Below, in pieces: positions 1 through 6,559 of a DNA stretch of 6,844 nt. Source of the DNA: Elusimicrobiaceae bacterium (lineage in GTDB: Bacteria > Elusimicrobiota > Elusimicrobia > Elusimicrobiales > Elusimicrobiaceae); contig JAKSPG010000067.1 of assembly GCA_024405075.1 (NCBI GenBank), forward strand, positions 1 to 6,844, given 5' to 3'. The position numbers and the translations under genes were made by a program. How positions within the stretch are numbered: the stretch's first letter is position 1; each line of letters starts with the position of its first letter. Below the pieces are notes generated by a model. The model saw nothing but the letters and a program-made list of their open reading frames with translations, was not told the origin of the DNA and made no database searches.

Positions 1-84
1 GTTTTTATAGACGGGGGACGAGAGGACAATGTCTCCCAGCGAGGACAAACGGATTACTAAAATATTAGGGTGTTTTTCGTTCAT
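1..84 (-). CDS. Glycosyltransferase family 9 (heptosyltransferase-like), N-terminal fragment
   Basis: The minus strand opens an ATG at 84-82 and stays open for 28 codons to the window edge, so the 3' part is missing. Residues 7-20 read NILVIRLSSLGDIV, followed by LSSPVYKN. This is the typical first beta strand and glycine loop of the GT-9 family (WaaF, WaaC, RfaF and relatives), usually written ILVIRLSSLGDIVLTTP. Members transfer heptose, or sometimes other sugars, from nucleotide-sugar donors to the LPS inner core on the cytoplasmic face. The start overlaps the last 20 bases of waaA in another frame, and a GGAG site lies at 101-98, 13 bases upstream. Translational coupling is therefore likely. 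Kdo transfer followed by heptose transfer is the natural pathway order. Which GT-9 member it is (first or second heptosyltransferase, or another) cannot be told from 28 residues. Confidence 0.85.
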   Translation of the reverse strand, partial: MNEKHPNILVIRLSSLGDIVLSSPVYKN

Positions 85-1345
85 ACTGTTGTACCATCTC
101 CATGATTTTATGAGTTGCTCCTTTAAAACTGAGGGCCGTTTTACGGGCCTTGCCGGACATGTTTTCCAGCTGCGCCATGTCTTGCATGAGGCGCAAAACA
201 ATCGTTTTAAAATTGTATTCATCTACCAACACACCTCCGCCATTTTCCAGTAGCGCGCGGGCCGTGTGCGGCGCATTGTGAAAGTGTTTCCCAAATAAAA
301 CTGTTTTAGATAAGATGGCAGGTTCTAATAAATTATGCGCGCCCCGGTTTACCACAGATCCTCCCACAAACGTAAGCGTAGCCCGGGCATATAACGAGGG
401 TAACAATCCCATGACGTCCGCGCATACAATGGCCGCATCTTTGGGGAAGTTTTTGTCGCTGATAAAAGCATGCGGCAAACCGCTTTGGCGCAGGGCCGTG
501 CGGATTTCCGGGCGGCGTTCTAAATGGCGTGGGGCAAAAATAATTTTAATATCTTTTTTGATAAATTCCGGCGCGGCGCGTAATAACATGGTTTCTTCCT
601 GCGGGTGGGTGCTACCCAGCACTAAAAGCGGTTTGCCGCCCCAACCCAGGGCGGTAAGCAGGGCGTCCACTTCGCCGGTGCGAGTGGGTGCGTCGTTAAG
701 CGTATCGTATTTGACGTTGCCGCATACTTTACAGCGCGACGCATCCAGCCCCAGCTGCGTGTAACGCTCGGCAGATTCAGCGGTTTGCAATGCGGCAAAA
801 TTTAAATGTCCCAGTACACGTTTAAAAAGCGGTTTCACCCACCCGTAGGCACGGGTAGATTTGGCAGAAATGCGTCCGTTGAGAAAGGCCACCGGAACAC
901 CGGCTTGATATGCGGCTTCCAGTAAGTTGGGCCAAATTTCGCGTTCTATTAAAAATAGGCGATAAGGTTTTGCCAGACGAATAAAACGGCGACAAGAAGG
1001 ATAAAAGTCAAGCGGAACAAGCAGGGCTTGTTTTATGAGCGGATTTTTAAGGGCTGTTTCTTTGCCGGCCTGGGTGGTGGTGGTAAGCAAAATGTCGCGG
1101 TGGTAAAAATCTTTCAAGGCGGCCAGCAAACCTTGGATAGACTTTACTTCCCCCACACTGGCACAGTGTAGCCAGATGGCTCCTTGAATGACCTCTCCCT
1201 TTTTTTCTAACCCGAACCGCTCGCGCAGCTCTTGCCCCAGATGCGCCAGTAACCCGCGCCGACCGGAGAGCAGAAAGCCGATGCACACTCCCAATGCGGC
1301 AAACGGAAAAGCCAGGTTAGTTAGGAACAATAAAAATAATCCCAT
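65..1345 (-). CDS. waaA: 3-deoxy-D-manno-octulosonic acid (Kdo) transferase
   Basis: This inner-membrane glycosyltransferase (GT-30, KdtA) moves Kdo from CMP-Kdo to the lipid A precursor, starting the LPS core. The product is 426 residues, close to the usual family length. Residues 2-26 form a hydrophobic N-terminal anchor. The N-terminal domain shows WLHCASVGEV (58-67) and EREIWPN (134-140), matching the conserved ASVGE and ExEIWPN motifs; the glutamates are thought to act in catalysis and acceptor binding. The C-terminal GT-B half shows LGSTHPQEE (243-251), APRHLERR (271-278) and GGSVVNRGAHNLLEP (328-342), the nucleotide-sugar binding signature. The frame stays open upstream to 1534, but that extension crosses a terminator and the end of the preceding gene. 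The ATG at 1345 gives the normal membrane-anchored N-terminus and is preferred. No Shine-Dalgarno precedes it. The 3' end overlaps the next glycosyltransferase gene. Number of Kdo residues added is not predictable here. Confidence 0.96.
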   Translation of the reverse strand: MGLFLLFLTNLAFPFAALGVCIGFLLSGRRGLLAHLGQELRERFGLEKKGEVIQGAIWLHCASVGEVKSIQGLLAALKDFYHRDILLTTTTQAGKETALKNPLIKQALLVPLDFYPSCRRFIRLAKPYRLFLIEREIWPNLLEAAYQAGVPVAFLNGRISAKSTRAYGWVKPLFKRVLGHLNFAALQTAESAERYTQLGLDASRCKVCGNVKYDTLNDAPTRTGEVDALLTALGWGGKPLLVLGSTHPQEETMLLRAAPEFIKKDIKIIFAPRHLERRPEIRTALRQSGLPHAFISDKNFPKDAAIVCADVMGLLPSLYARATLTFVGGSVVNRGAHNLLEPAILSKTVLFGKHFHNAPHTARALLENGGGVLVDEYNFKTIVLRLMQDMAQLENMSGKARKTALSFKGATHKIMEMVQQYERKTP

Positions 1346-1357
1346 AGACTTATTATA
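1346..1357 (-). promoter_or_regulatory. Candidate -10 box abutting the waaA start
   Basis: On the minus strand a perfect TATAAT (1357-1352) is followed by six bases, AAGTCT, and then the waaA ATG at 1345. A start of transcription at the usual distance would fall on or next to the A of the ATG, giving a leaderless or nearly leaderless mRNA. This fits the lack of any GGAG-like site upstream, whereas the other genes in the window have one. No good -35 hexamer is seen at 16-18 bases. The box also lies inside an AT-rich stretch, so a chance match is possible. The terminator just upstream means waaA probably needs its own promoter. Confidence 0.45.
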
Positions 1358-1381
1358 TGAAAATTTACAGTGTTGAGGGCG

Positions 1382-1428
1382 AAAAAAAAAAGAAAAAACC
1401 GCCCGTTGCTTTTTTATACAACGGGCGG
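1382..1428 (-). terminator. Rho-independent terminator of the secreted-protein gene
   Basis: Read on the minus strand, a perfect 10-bp stem (CCGCCCGTTG at 1428-1419 with CAACGGGCGG at 1408-1399) encloses a 10-base loop. It is followed by a nearly unbroken T run (1398-1382, with one C). It lies about 40 bases after the stop of the 499-residue secreted protein and about 40 bases before waaA. It therefore separates the two transcription units. Confidence 0.92.
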
Positions 1429-1466
1429 GGGTGATAAAAGTGCTACTGAAAAAAAAGAACTTTTTG

Positions 1467-2966
1467 TTACTCCAGGATGAAAGGCGAAGCATGATACTTA
1501 GCAGGTACGGAAATATCCGGTCCTTGCACGGCATCTTTGCCCCAGCGTTTACCTGTAATCATTTGATCAGTCGTATCCAACAAGAAATCAATGACTCCTT
1601 GGTCAACATTTTTGGGTCTACCGACTTGAGCCAAGTGTTTGCGTAAACCGAGCAGCTCGTTGTACATATCTGTCAAGCCTTCTTGTTCGGCGCGGGCTAC
1701 CGCTTGGTCAAAGGGGTTGAAAACTTCTTTCTCTGAAATCTGGAACGTATGGAAGATTTGCCCAGAAAGAATGTAGTTTTTCAACTCGTCCTGTTGAGCC
1801 GCTAATTGTTGCATGCGTTTGGGCGCTACGTAGTTGCGCACCGGTATTTCAATAGGAGTTGCCGGGCGCGGCGCCAACGACGCAACGGTGTTTGCTTGGA
1901 GATTGGCCACATCCGCTTTTTCTTCTATGCCTCGGCGTATGTTCGCCCATAAACGCGATACCCCTACGGAGGAATCGTTGTGAGCGAGGTTGTAGGGGTT
2001 ATGGAAAGCTACTTTATCTGCCGTTGCTTTTAGCGTGGAGAAGGTAACCTCTTCTGCGGCTAAACGTTCTGCGGGGATGTTTAACTCTACGCCTACTTCA
2101 CTTAAATAAGCTTGTAGGTCCCCCCATTGGGCCGAGAGCATCATGGGCCTTCCATTGCTGTCCACGCGGGAAAGGCGGAAATTGGCCAGTTGTTTAATTT
2201 CGTTATAAGCACCCAGATTAATCAGGGCACGGACGGCTGTTACATCCAACACACCAGTAAATAGTCCTGCGTCTATTTTCATTACCGTTTCCACGAGTTG
2301 CCCGGCATCGGATAAATCCCCGATGAGGCCTAAATCGGTAATGGCAGCGGCTACTTTGGCTAAATTTTCCGCATTGGTAGCATGAGGTGCATAGTTTTCA
2401 AATAGGTAGGTATAGAACGATTTTGCTTTGTTAATCTGCCACTGCGTGAGTACAATAGGTCCTTCTACAAGAGTAATAGGATAGCCAGTCAAGAAAAGGT
2501 ACTGTTGCGTTGCATGAGGTAATTCGTCTAGTTCTGCTGGATTGCATTCACGCAAAATATCCAGTGTTTCCGTAACACCTAACCGTAGATTTAGGTTTGG
2601 TGTAGCAGTAGCGGACGGTGAGTTTTCTCCCAAGCGGGAAACAGAAGATAAGTTCCTGTCTTCAGAGGCTACCACTTGTGCGGCCATACCCGTTTTTAAG
2701 GGATTCATCTGTCCAATATCGGCACGTGGAGTAGGCGGTTGTAAGCTTAAAAAGCGGGCCGTGGAAGCACCAGGAGTGCTAAGAATAGAGGTTAAACCTT
2801 TCATGGCGTTTAAACTAATGGGGCTGGCTTGTAGCACGACGGGTCTGCGACCCTGAACAGCGACTCGCGCCGCTTTGATAAGTTCGCCTCCCCCACCGGC
2901 TGCAACAGGCGTAGCGTTAGCAATTAGCAACGCTCCGCCAAGTAATAACAAACGGATGTTGTTCAT
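1467..2966 (-). CDS. Secreted protein of unknown function, 499 residues
   Basis: I do not recognise this family. The N-terminus is a clear Sec signal peptide: MNNIR, then a hydrophobic core (6-18), with a likely cleavage after VAA (21-23) just before GGGG. The mature part has three visible zones. Residues 24-125 are Pro/Ser/Ala-rich and probably disordered. Residues about 130-350 look largely alpha-helical, with evenly spaced short helices such as LAKVAAAITDLGLIGDL and VRALINLGAYNEIKQLANF, suggesting helical repeats. After a Pro-rich linker (364-382) comes a charged helical C-terminal part (383-475). Only one cysteine (141) is present and no catalytic motif stands out. There is no lipobox and no membrane segment besides the signal. 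The ATG at 2966 has a GGAGG site nine bases upstream. The gene stands alone between terminators. A periplasmic or cell-surface scaffold role is possible, but that is inference only. Confidence 0.88.
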   Translation of the reverse strand: MNNIRLLLLGGALLIANATPVAAGGGGELIKAARVAVQGRRPVVLQASPISLNAMKGLTSILSTPGASTARFLSLQPPTPRADIGQMNPLKTGMAAQVVASEDRNLSSVSRLGENSPSATATPNLNLRLGVTETLDILRECNPAELDELPHATQQYLFLTGYPITLVEGPIVLTQWQINKAKSFYTYLFENYAPHATNAENLAKVAAAITDLGLIGDLSDAGQLVETVMKIDAGLFTGVLDVTAVRALINLGAYNEIKQLANFRLSRVDSNGRPMMLSAQWGDLQAYLSEVGVELNIPAERLAAEEVTFSTLKATADKVAFHNPYNLAHNDSSVGVSRLWANIRRGIEEKADVANLQANTVASLAPRPATPIEIPVRNYVAPKRMQQLAAQQDELKNYILSGQIFHTFQISEKEVFNPFDQAVARAEQEGLTDMYNELLGLRKHLAQVGRPKNVDQGVIDFLLDTTDQMITGKRWGKDAVQGPDISVPAKYHASPFILE

Positions 2967-2975
2967 TACGTTTTT

Positions 2976-2980
2976 CCTCC
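2976..2980 (-). promoter_or_regulatory. Shine-Dalgarno of the secreted-protein gene
   Basis: GGAGG on the minus strand lies nine bases before the ATG at 2966. It matches the start that gives the signal peptide. AT-rich sequence follows upstream (2981-2990), but it is too close to the GGAGG to be this gene's -10 box. No convincing promoter hexamer pair is seen in 2981-3035. Confidence 0.8.
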
Positions 2981-3038
2981 ATAATATATAGGTTTACCCC
3001 TACGTCATAGTACAAAAACAAATCAGCGCACAAGGGCC

Positions 3039-3067
3039 AAAAGGCCCAGTTTGTGTCTGGGCCTTTT
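3039..3067 (-). terminator. Hairpin terminator after the AsmA-family gene
   Basis: An 11-bp perfect inverted repeat (AAAAGGCCCAG at 3039-3049 and CTGGGCCTTTT at 3057-3067) surrounds a 7-base loop, about 35 bases after the stop of the AsmA-family gene. A-rich and T-rich flanks exist on both sides, so it could work in both directions. No plus-strand gene is present to use it. On the minus strand the T run is short (four) before GGCCC, so termination may be incomplete. A second hairpin shares one arm (see findings). Confidence 0.75.
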
Positions 3068-3101
3068 TAACAGGATTATGTAATGGATTATAGGCGGTGT
3101 A

Positions 3102-5300
3102 CTAATTGGAAGTTTCTTCGGAATCGGACGGGCTTTTCTTAAATAAACTGCCGATAGCTTTTACTGTTGCTTTGGCTGCTTTGGCCGTATCTTTTGCGGC
3201 AGTAGTCGTTACATTGGAAGCCGTAGAGGCGGTTCCTTTAACGGCACCCCCGGCTACTCCGGCTGTACTTTGTACGGCCGATTTGGCTGTTTTATAACTT
3301 AAAATTCCCCCCACCACAGAACCTACGGTATTGAGCATATCCACCTTGCCGGACGGGTTGTCCAATGTGCCTGTTACTTTAATTACAACAGGAGTTTGTT
3401 TTGTAAGCAAAGTAGCGGATGCTTTCATGTTTAAATCGTTTGTTACGAAATTAACAGTTCCCGTCGCATTGATGTTAGTTAGCGCCGATTCAAACGTGGT
3501 GGAATCCAGGTTCATAACTCCCTGCGTGAAGGTGTATTTTCCTTGCGCTTTTGTCATAGCAATTTCGCCTTTTTGGGCTTGCGTTTCCGCTTCAAAGAGA
3601 TTGAGTTTTAATTTCTTGCCTACATTATTCAAAAGCCCCAAGGGTAGCAACACAATTCGCACAATTTTATTTTGTTTGAGCAGTTTGTCTATATCGGTAA
3701 TTGCGCCCGGTTGTAGGTCAAACGAGACAGTGCCGTTTGTGTTCTTCATCGATTCGCTGACGCGGGTGAGTGTCGCTTGTAGCGTAAGTCCGTCCGTGCG
3801 GAAATACGGCATACTGATAGCCCCGGTGGTGATATTGGCAGTTATGTTGGCTTCCGTGTCGGTCGATTGTCTTTTCGGCGCAGTGGCAGAGTCGGGAGTC
3901 GTTTCTTTTGTTTCGGTTTGGGAAGTACCAAACGAAGGTAGCTCGGTCAGGGTCAGTTTATCCACATGCAAGCGAAGAACAATATCCAAAACCTCTTTTA
4001 TTTTTTTATAGACAAAAGAGAGATTGAAATTTTCACCGTTGATAAGGCCGTTTAGCCCGTCAGAAGAAATTGCATCCAACGAAGTAATTTTAATAGTACC
4101 GTTTGTTTGGGTTAATATAAACGGCGGATACAGGGCACTTAAGTTTTTAAGTGTAACAGTGCCGCTAACGTCTTTACCGTCATTTTTTTCTGTGGCGGTT
4201 AAAGAAGCTGTAATGATTCCTCCGGGGTTAAAGTCCGTCCGGTCTGCCATTTGGATGATTTGGGTCAAATCGGTTTTTAGGTTGGCGGTCAAGCGATAGG
4301 AGTTCTTCCCGGTGGCCCAACCTGCCCGTCCGTTGACAGACAAGGTATTATTCAATACTTGAAAATCCGCTTGTTGGATACGTGCTTCTTCCTTTTGCAA
4401 GTCGGCTTGTGCTCGGAGCGATACATTGATTTGGGGTAATTTAAAAGCAGGTAAGTCCGGCAGGAAATCGGCAAAAGCGGTATGGTCCACCCCCGTGATG
4501 GAGCCGGATATTGCCACGGAGGGATTTTCAAAATCTTTCACTTCACCCTGCAAGGCCAAAGCTACTTTTTTGTAAGTGGCCGATGCTTGGAAAATTTTTA
4601 CGTATGCTTGCGGCAGATTAAGACCCGCCAAAAATACTTCTAACGAGACGTTTGCCGGTACCGATACGGATAGTTCGTTCCCGTCCCTGGTCTGGCTGGT
4701 AAAGGAAATTTTCGCCGGGAACGGGGCATTTGTATCAAAGTCATTCAGTTGGATATTTAAATCTTCTACACTGGTTTTAAAACCGGTCTGCAAATCCTGG
4801 TAATAAAAATCGCAATCTGTTGCGCGGACGTGTTTGGCTGTTATGGCAAAAGATAGTCCGGCTGATGATTTGGCGGAAGTGGCCGCGGTTGTTTCTTCAG
4901 CTGGGTTAGAGGAAAGTAACGTATCAAAATTAAATGAGTTGTCTTTGTTTTTTATCAAATTTACGTCCAACCCATCTACGCGCAGGGTACTGATTTCTAC
5001 CCGTTTTTTGAGTAAGGGCCAAAGGGCCGCTTTGGCTTGCACTTTATCGGCTTTAATGAATGTGCCTTGTTCAAAAGAACTGTTTTCCGAAAGGGCCACA
5101 TTGGTAAGTGTGATGCCGATTAAATTAAATGAAACAGAATCAAAGGATAACTCCCGGTGTAACGTGTTGTGTGCATAATCCAGTGTCATTTTTTTAATTT
5201 TTTCCGGTGGGAACATGAGCCGCAGCGCTACCAAACCGATAGCACCCAACAGTACCGCTACCAAGGCTAATTTAACTAAAATACGGACGAATTTTTTCAT
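3102..5300 (-). CDS. AsmA-family inner-membrane-anchored periplasmic protein
   Basis: AsmA-like proteins are anchored in the inner membrane by one N-terminal helix and extend a long beta-rich body into the periplasm. The family is linked to outer-membrane assembly and phospholipid transport. Here the 732-residue product has a helix at about 8-29, then RLMFPPEKIKKMTLDYAHN (27-45), typical of AsmA N-termini. Residues 92-128 carry the family pattern PLLKKRVEISTLRVDGLDV followed by NSFNFDTLL. The late motif GTVNFVTNDLNMKASATL and then VIKVTGTLDNPSGKVD (614-654) is the AsmA C-terminal repeat. Residues 459-485 are a Ser/Thr/Glu linker. The last 78 residues are an Ala/Gly/Thr/Lys-rich tail. A longer reading from 5327 is possible, but the ATG at 5300 has a GAGGAG site nine bases upstream and puts the anchor at the N-terminus. 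It follows the six-helix membrane gene by 86 bases and may share its transcript. It could also be called a DUF748- or TamB-superfamily relative. Confidence 0.9.
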   Translation of the reverse strand: MKKFVRILVKLALVAVLLGAIGLVALRLMFPPEKIKKMTLDYAHNTLHRELSFDSVSFNLIGITLTNVALSENSSFEQGTFIKADKVQAKAALWPLLKKRVEISTLRVDGLDVNLIKNKDNSFNFDTLLSSNPAEETTAATSAKSSAGLSFAITAKHVRATDCDFYYQDLQTGFKTSVEDLNIQLNDFDTNAPFPAKISFTSQTRDGNELSVSVPANVSLEVFLAGLNLPQAYVKIFQASATYKKVALALQGEVKDFENPSVAISGSITGVDHTAFADFLPDLPAFKLPQINVSLRAQADLQKEEARIQQADFQVLNNTLSVNGRAGWATGKNSYRLTANLKTDLTQIIQMADRTDFNPGGIITASLTATEKNDGKDVSGTVTLKNLSALYPPFILTQTNGTIKITSLDAISSDGLNGLINGENFNLSFVYKKIKEVLDIVLRLHVDKLTLTELPSFGTSQTETKETTPDSATAPKRQSTDTEANITANITTGAISMPYFRTDGLTLQATLTRVSESMKNTNGTVSFDLQPGAITDIDKLLKQNKIVRIVLLPLGLLNNVGKKLKLNLFEAETQAQKGEIAMTKAQGKYTFTQGVMNLDSTTFESALTNINATGTVNFVTNDLNMKASATLLTKQTPVVIKVTGTLDNPSGKVDMLNTVGSVVGGILSYKTAKSAVQSTAGVAGGAVKGTASTASNVTTTAAKDTAKAAKATVKAIGSLFKKSPSDSEETSN

Positions 5301-5309
5301 GTAGTTTTT

Positions 5310-5332
5310 CTCCTCAAAATTAGGCAATTATC
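5310..5332 (-). promoter_or_regulatory. Shine-Dalgarno and weak candidate -10 of the AsmA-family gene
   Basis: GAGGAG (5315-5310) lies nine bases before the ATG at 5300. This spacing equals that of the secreted-protein gene and decides this start over the ATG at 5327, which has no such site. GATAAT (5332-5327) is a five-of-six match to a -10 box that would give a leader of about 20 bases. No good -35 lies at the right distance, so the promoter part is weak and read-through from the upstream gene is an equal alternative. Confidence 0.5.
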
Positions 5333-5386
5333 AATAAAACGAATGTGTGGGGATCTGGGGGTCAACGGGAGTAGACAAAGCACCGT

Positions 5387-6502
5387 TTATTTAGACATTT
5401 TAATGGGAGAGTCGTCGTCCTCATCTGTTTGTGCTTGCAAAGCTTGGGATTTGGCTTTCTCCTGTTCCCATTTCGCTCGTTCCTGCGCCAGCTGGGCCGC
5501 CATTTCATCATCAAACAAAATGGTTGGCATGCGGTCTTCTTCCGTGTAGGTAACAATATCTTCCGGTTTCGGTTGGTATACTTCGGATAAATGTTGAGAG
5601 ATAGACTCATCGGCCGCGTGCGTTTTAACGGATGCTTTTAATACTTGTACGCTTTTCATGTTTTGGGTAGCCACTGTGGCACGAACTTCCGGTGCGGCCA
5701 GGGTAGCTCTGGCGTGTTGGGTAGCGGGTAAATCCTCGTTGTCGTTGTCTCTGTAATCTAAATTCAAGAATACGGATACCAAAAAAGCATGCATGGACAG
5801 GTATATCAAAATGGATACTCCCAGCAGTATACCTAAACCAATGGTCCAGGGTGTGGTAATTTTGGCTGGATCAAAAGTCGTAGATGTGTAGGTAGAAATA
5901 GCATAGTGTGCCACATAGGTACAGGCTCCTATCAGTATCAGCGGGAACACGATACTCATTAGCATAGCGGCTAAAGTAGCCAAGAAATGCTTTGCCTGCA
6001 TTTTGCAGCTGTAAAGAATGGCGTGAAAAGGGTCCTGTTCGCGCAGGGCAATGGTTATTATGGCAAACAGAATGTGCATGAAGATCAACAAGCCCACTAA
6101 AGCGGCGACCGCCAAAACAACAGGCGACAGCCGAGGAAGACCCATTCCGCGGATAATCATGGAAACAGCGATGCCCAATACCCCGTAGATGAGTAGCACG
6201 ATAACGGTATATATTCCGGGTAGGGCGGAGGAAGCCAGTAAGTCGGAGAACGACGCTTTTTCCTGCTCTATTTCGCCGGCAAAGGTTTTAAGAAGCGCCA
6301 TCAGTAAGAACGAGGAATATACCAAACCAAACAACACGACCGCTACTTTGGGGACGTTGAGCACAAAGAGCATGATAATAGCGAAAATTCCCCCTAGTAC
6401 CGCTACAAACAACAAAGCACACAGCGTATCAAATACGCGGTTCATGACGCCAAAACTTTCCACAAATAAGCGGGACAACGAATGTGGTTCTCTTATTTCC
6501 AT
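5387..6502 (-). CDS. Six-helix inner-membrane protein with charged cytoplasmic tail, function unknown
   Basis: The 371-residue product has no signal peptide but about six hydrophobic helices: roughly 24-48, 52-72, 96-118, 126-150, 176-200 and 220-247. Two soluble connections stand out: GEIEQEKASFSDLL (76-89) after helix 2 and REQDPFHAILYSCKMQAKHF (154-173) after helix 4. Such E..xPFxAi..S......hF loops occur in the loose group of YciC/DUF975/GDPD-membrane-domain-like proteins, so a distant relation is possible but unproven. From residue 250 a hydrophilic tail of about 120 residues follows, predicted cytoplasmic by an even helix count. It has an Ala/Thr/Val-rich part (258-295), an acidic patch, a short Glu/Lys/Ala/Gln coiled-coil candidate (333-358) and the acidic end DEDDD (360-364). 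No enzyme motif is visible. It sits between a flavoprotein gene and the AsmA-family gene, with no terminator before the latter, suggesting co-transcription and an envelope role. Confidence 0.85.
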   Translation of the reverse strand: MEIREPHSLSRLFVESFGVMNRVFDTLCALLFVAVLGGIFAIIMLFVLNVPKVAVVLFGLVYSSFLLMALLKTFAGEIEQEKASFSDLLASSALPGIYTVIVLLIYGVLGIAVSMIIRGMGLPRLSPVVLAVAALVGLLIFMHILFAIITIALREQDPFHAILYSCKMQAKHFLATLAAMLMSIVFPLILIGACTYVAHYAISTYTSTTFDPAKITTPWTIGLGILLGVSILIYLSMHAFLVSVFLNLDYRDNDNEDLPATQHARATLAAPEVRATVATQNMKSVQVLKASVKTHAADESISQHLSEVYQPKPEDIVTYTEEDRMPTILFDDEMAAQLAQERAKWEQEKAKSQALQAQTDEDDDSPIKMSK

Positions 6503-6517
6503 AATTATATATATTGG

Positions 6518-6540
6518 CTCCTCTAGTGTTTATTATAGCA
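6518..6540 (-). promoter_or_regulatory. Extended -10 promoter and Shine-Dalgarno of the membrane-protein gene
   Basis: The minus strand reads TGCTATAAT (6540-6532), a perfect extended -10 element, and then AGAGGAG (6524-6518). Transcription would start near 6525, almost at the ribosome site. TTGGCA occurs upstream but only 13 bases away, too close for a -35; extended -10 promoters often do without one. The spacing from AGAGGAG to the ATG at 6502 is 15 bases, longer than at the other genes, with a run of alternating A and T between. No nearer start codon is in frame. Confidence 0.65.
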
Positions 6541-6559
6541 AATATTCCCGTGCCAATAC

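Noticed and set aside
315..764. 149-codon open frame on the plus strand
   Set aside because: Antisense shadow of waaA; the residues show no domain, and the conserved WaaA motifs are on the minus strand.
1346..1534. N-terminal extension of waaA (63 more residues, ATG at 1534)
   Set aside because: It crosses a strong terminator and overlaps the coding end of the preceding gene; the extension is Phe/Lys-rich low-complexity translated from the T run, and known Kdo transferases start at the membrane anchor.
3331..4011. 226-codon open frame on the plus strand
   Set aside because: It lies wholly inside the AsmA-family gene on the opposite strand, has no ribosome site or recognisable domain, and the minus-strand frame has clear family motifs.
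5301..5386. Terminator between the membrane-protein and AsmA genes
   Set aside because: The G-rich run near 5349-5361 has no good inverted partner and no T run follows, so no terminator is called.
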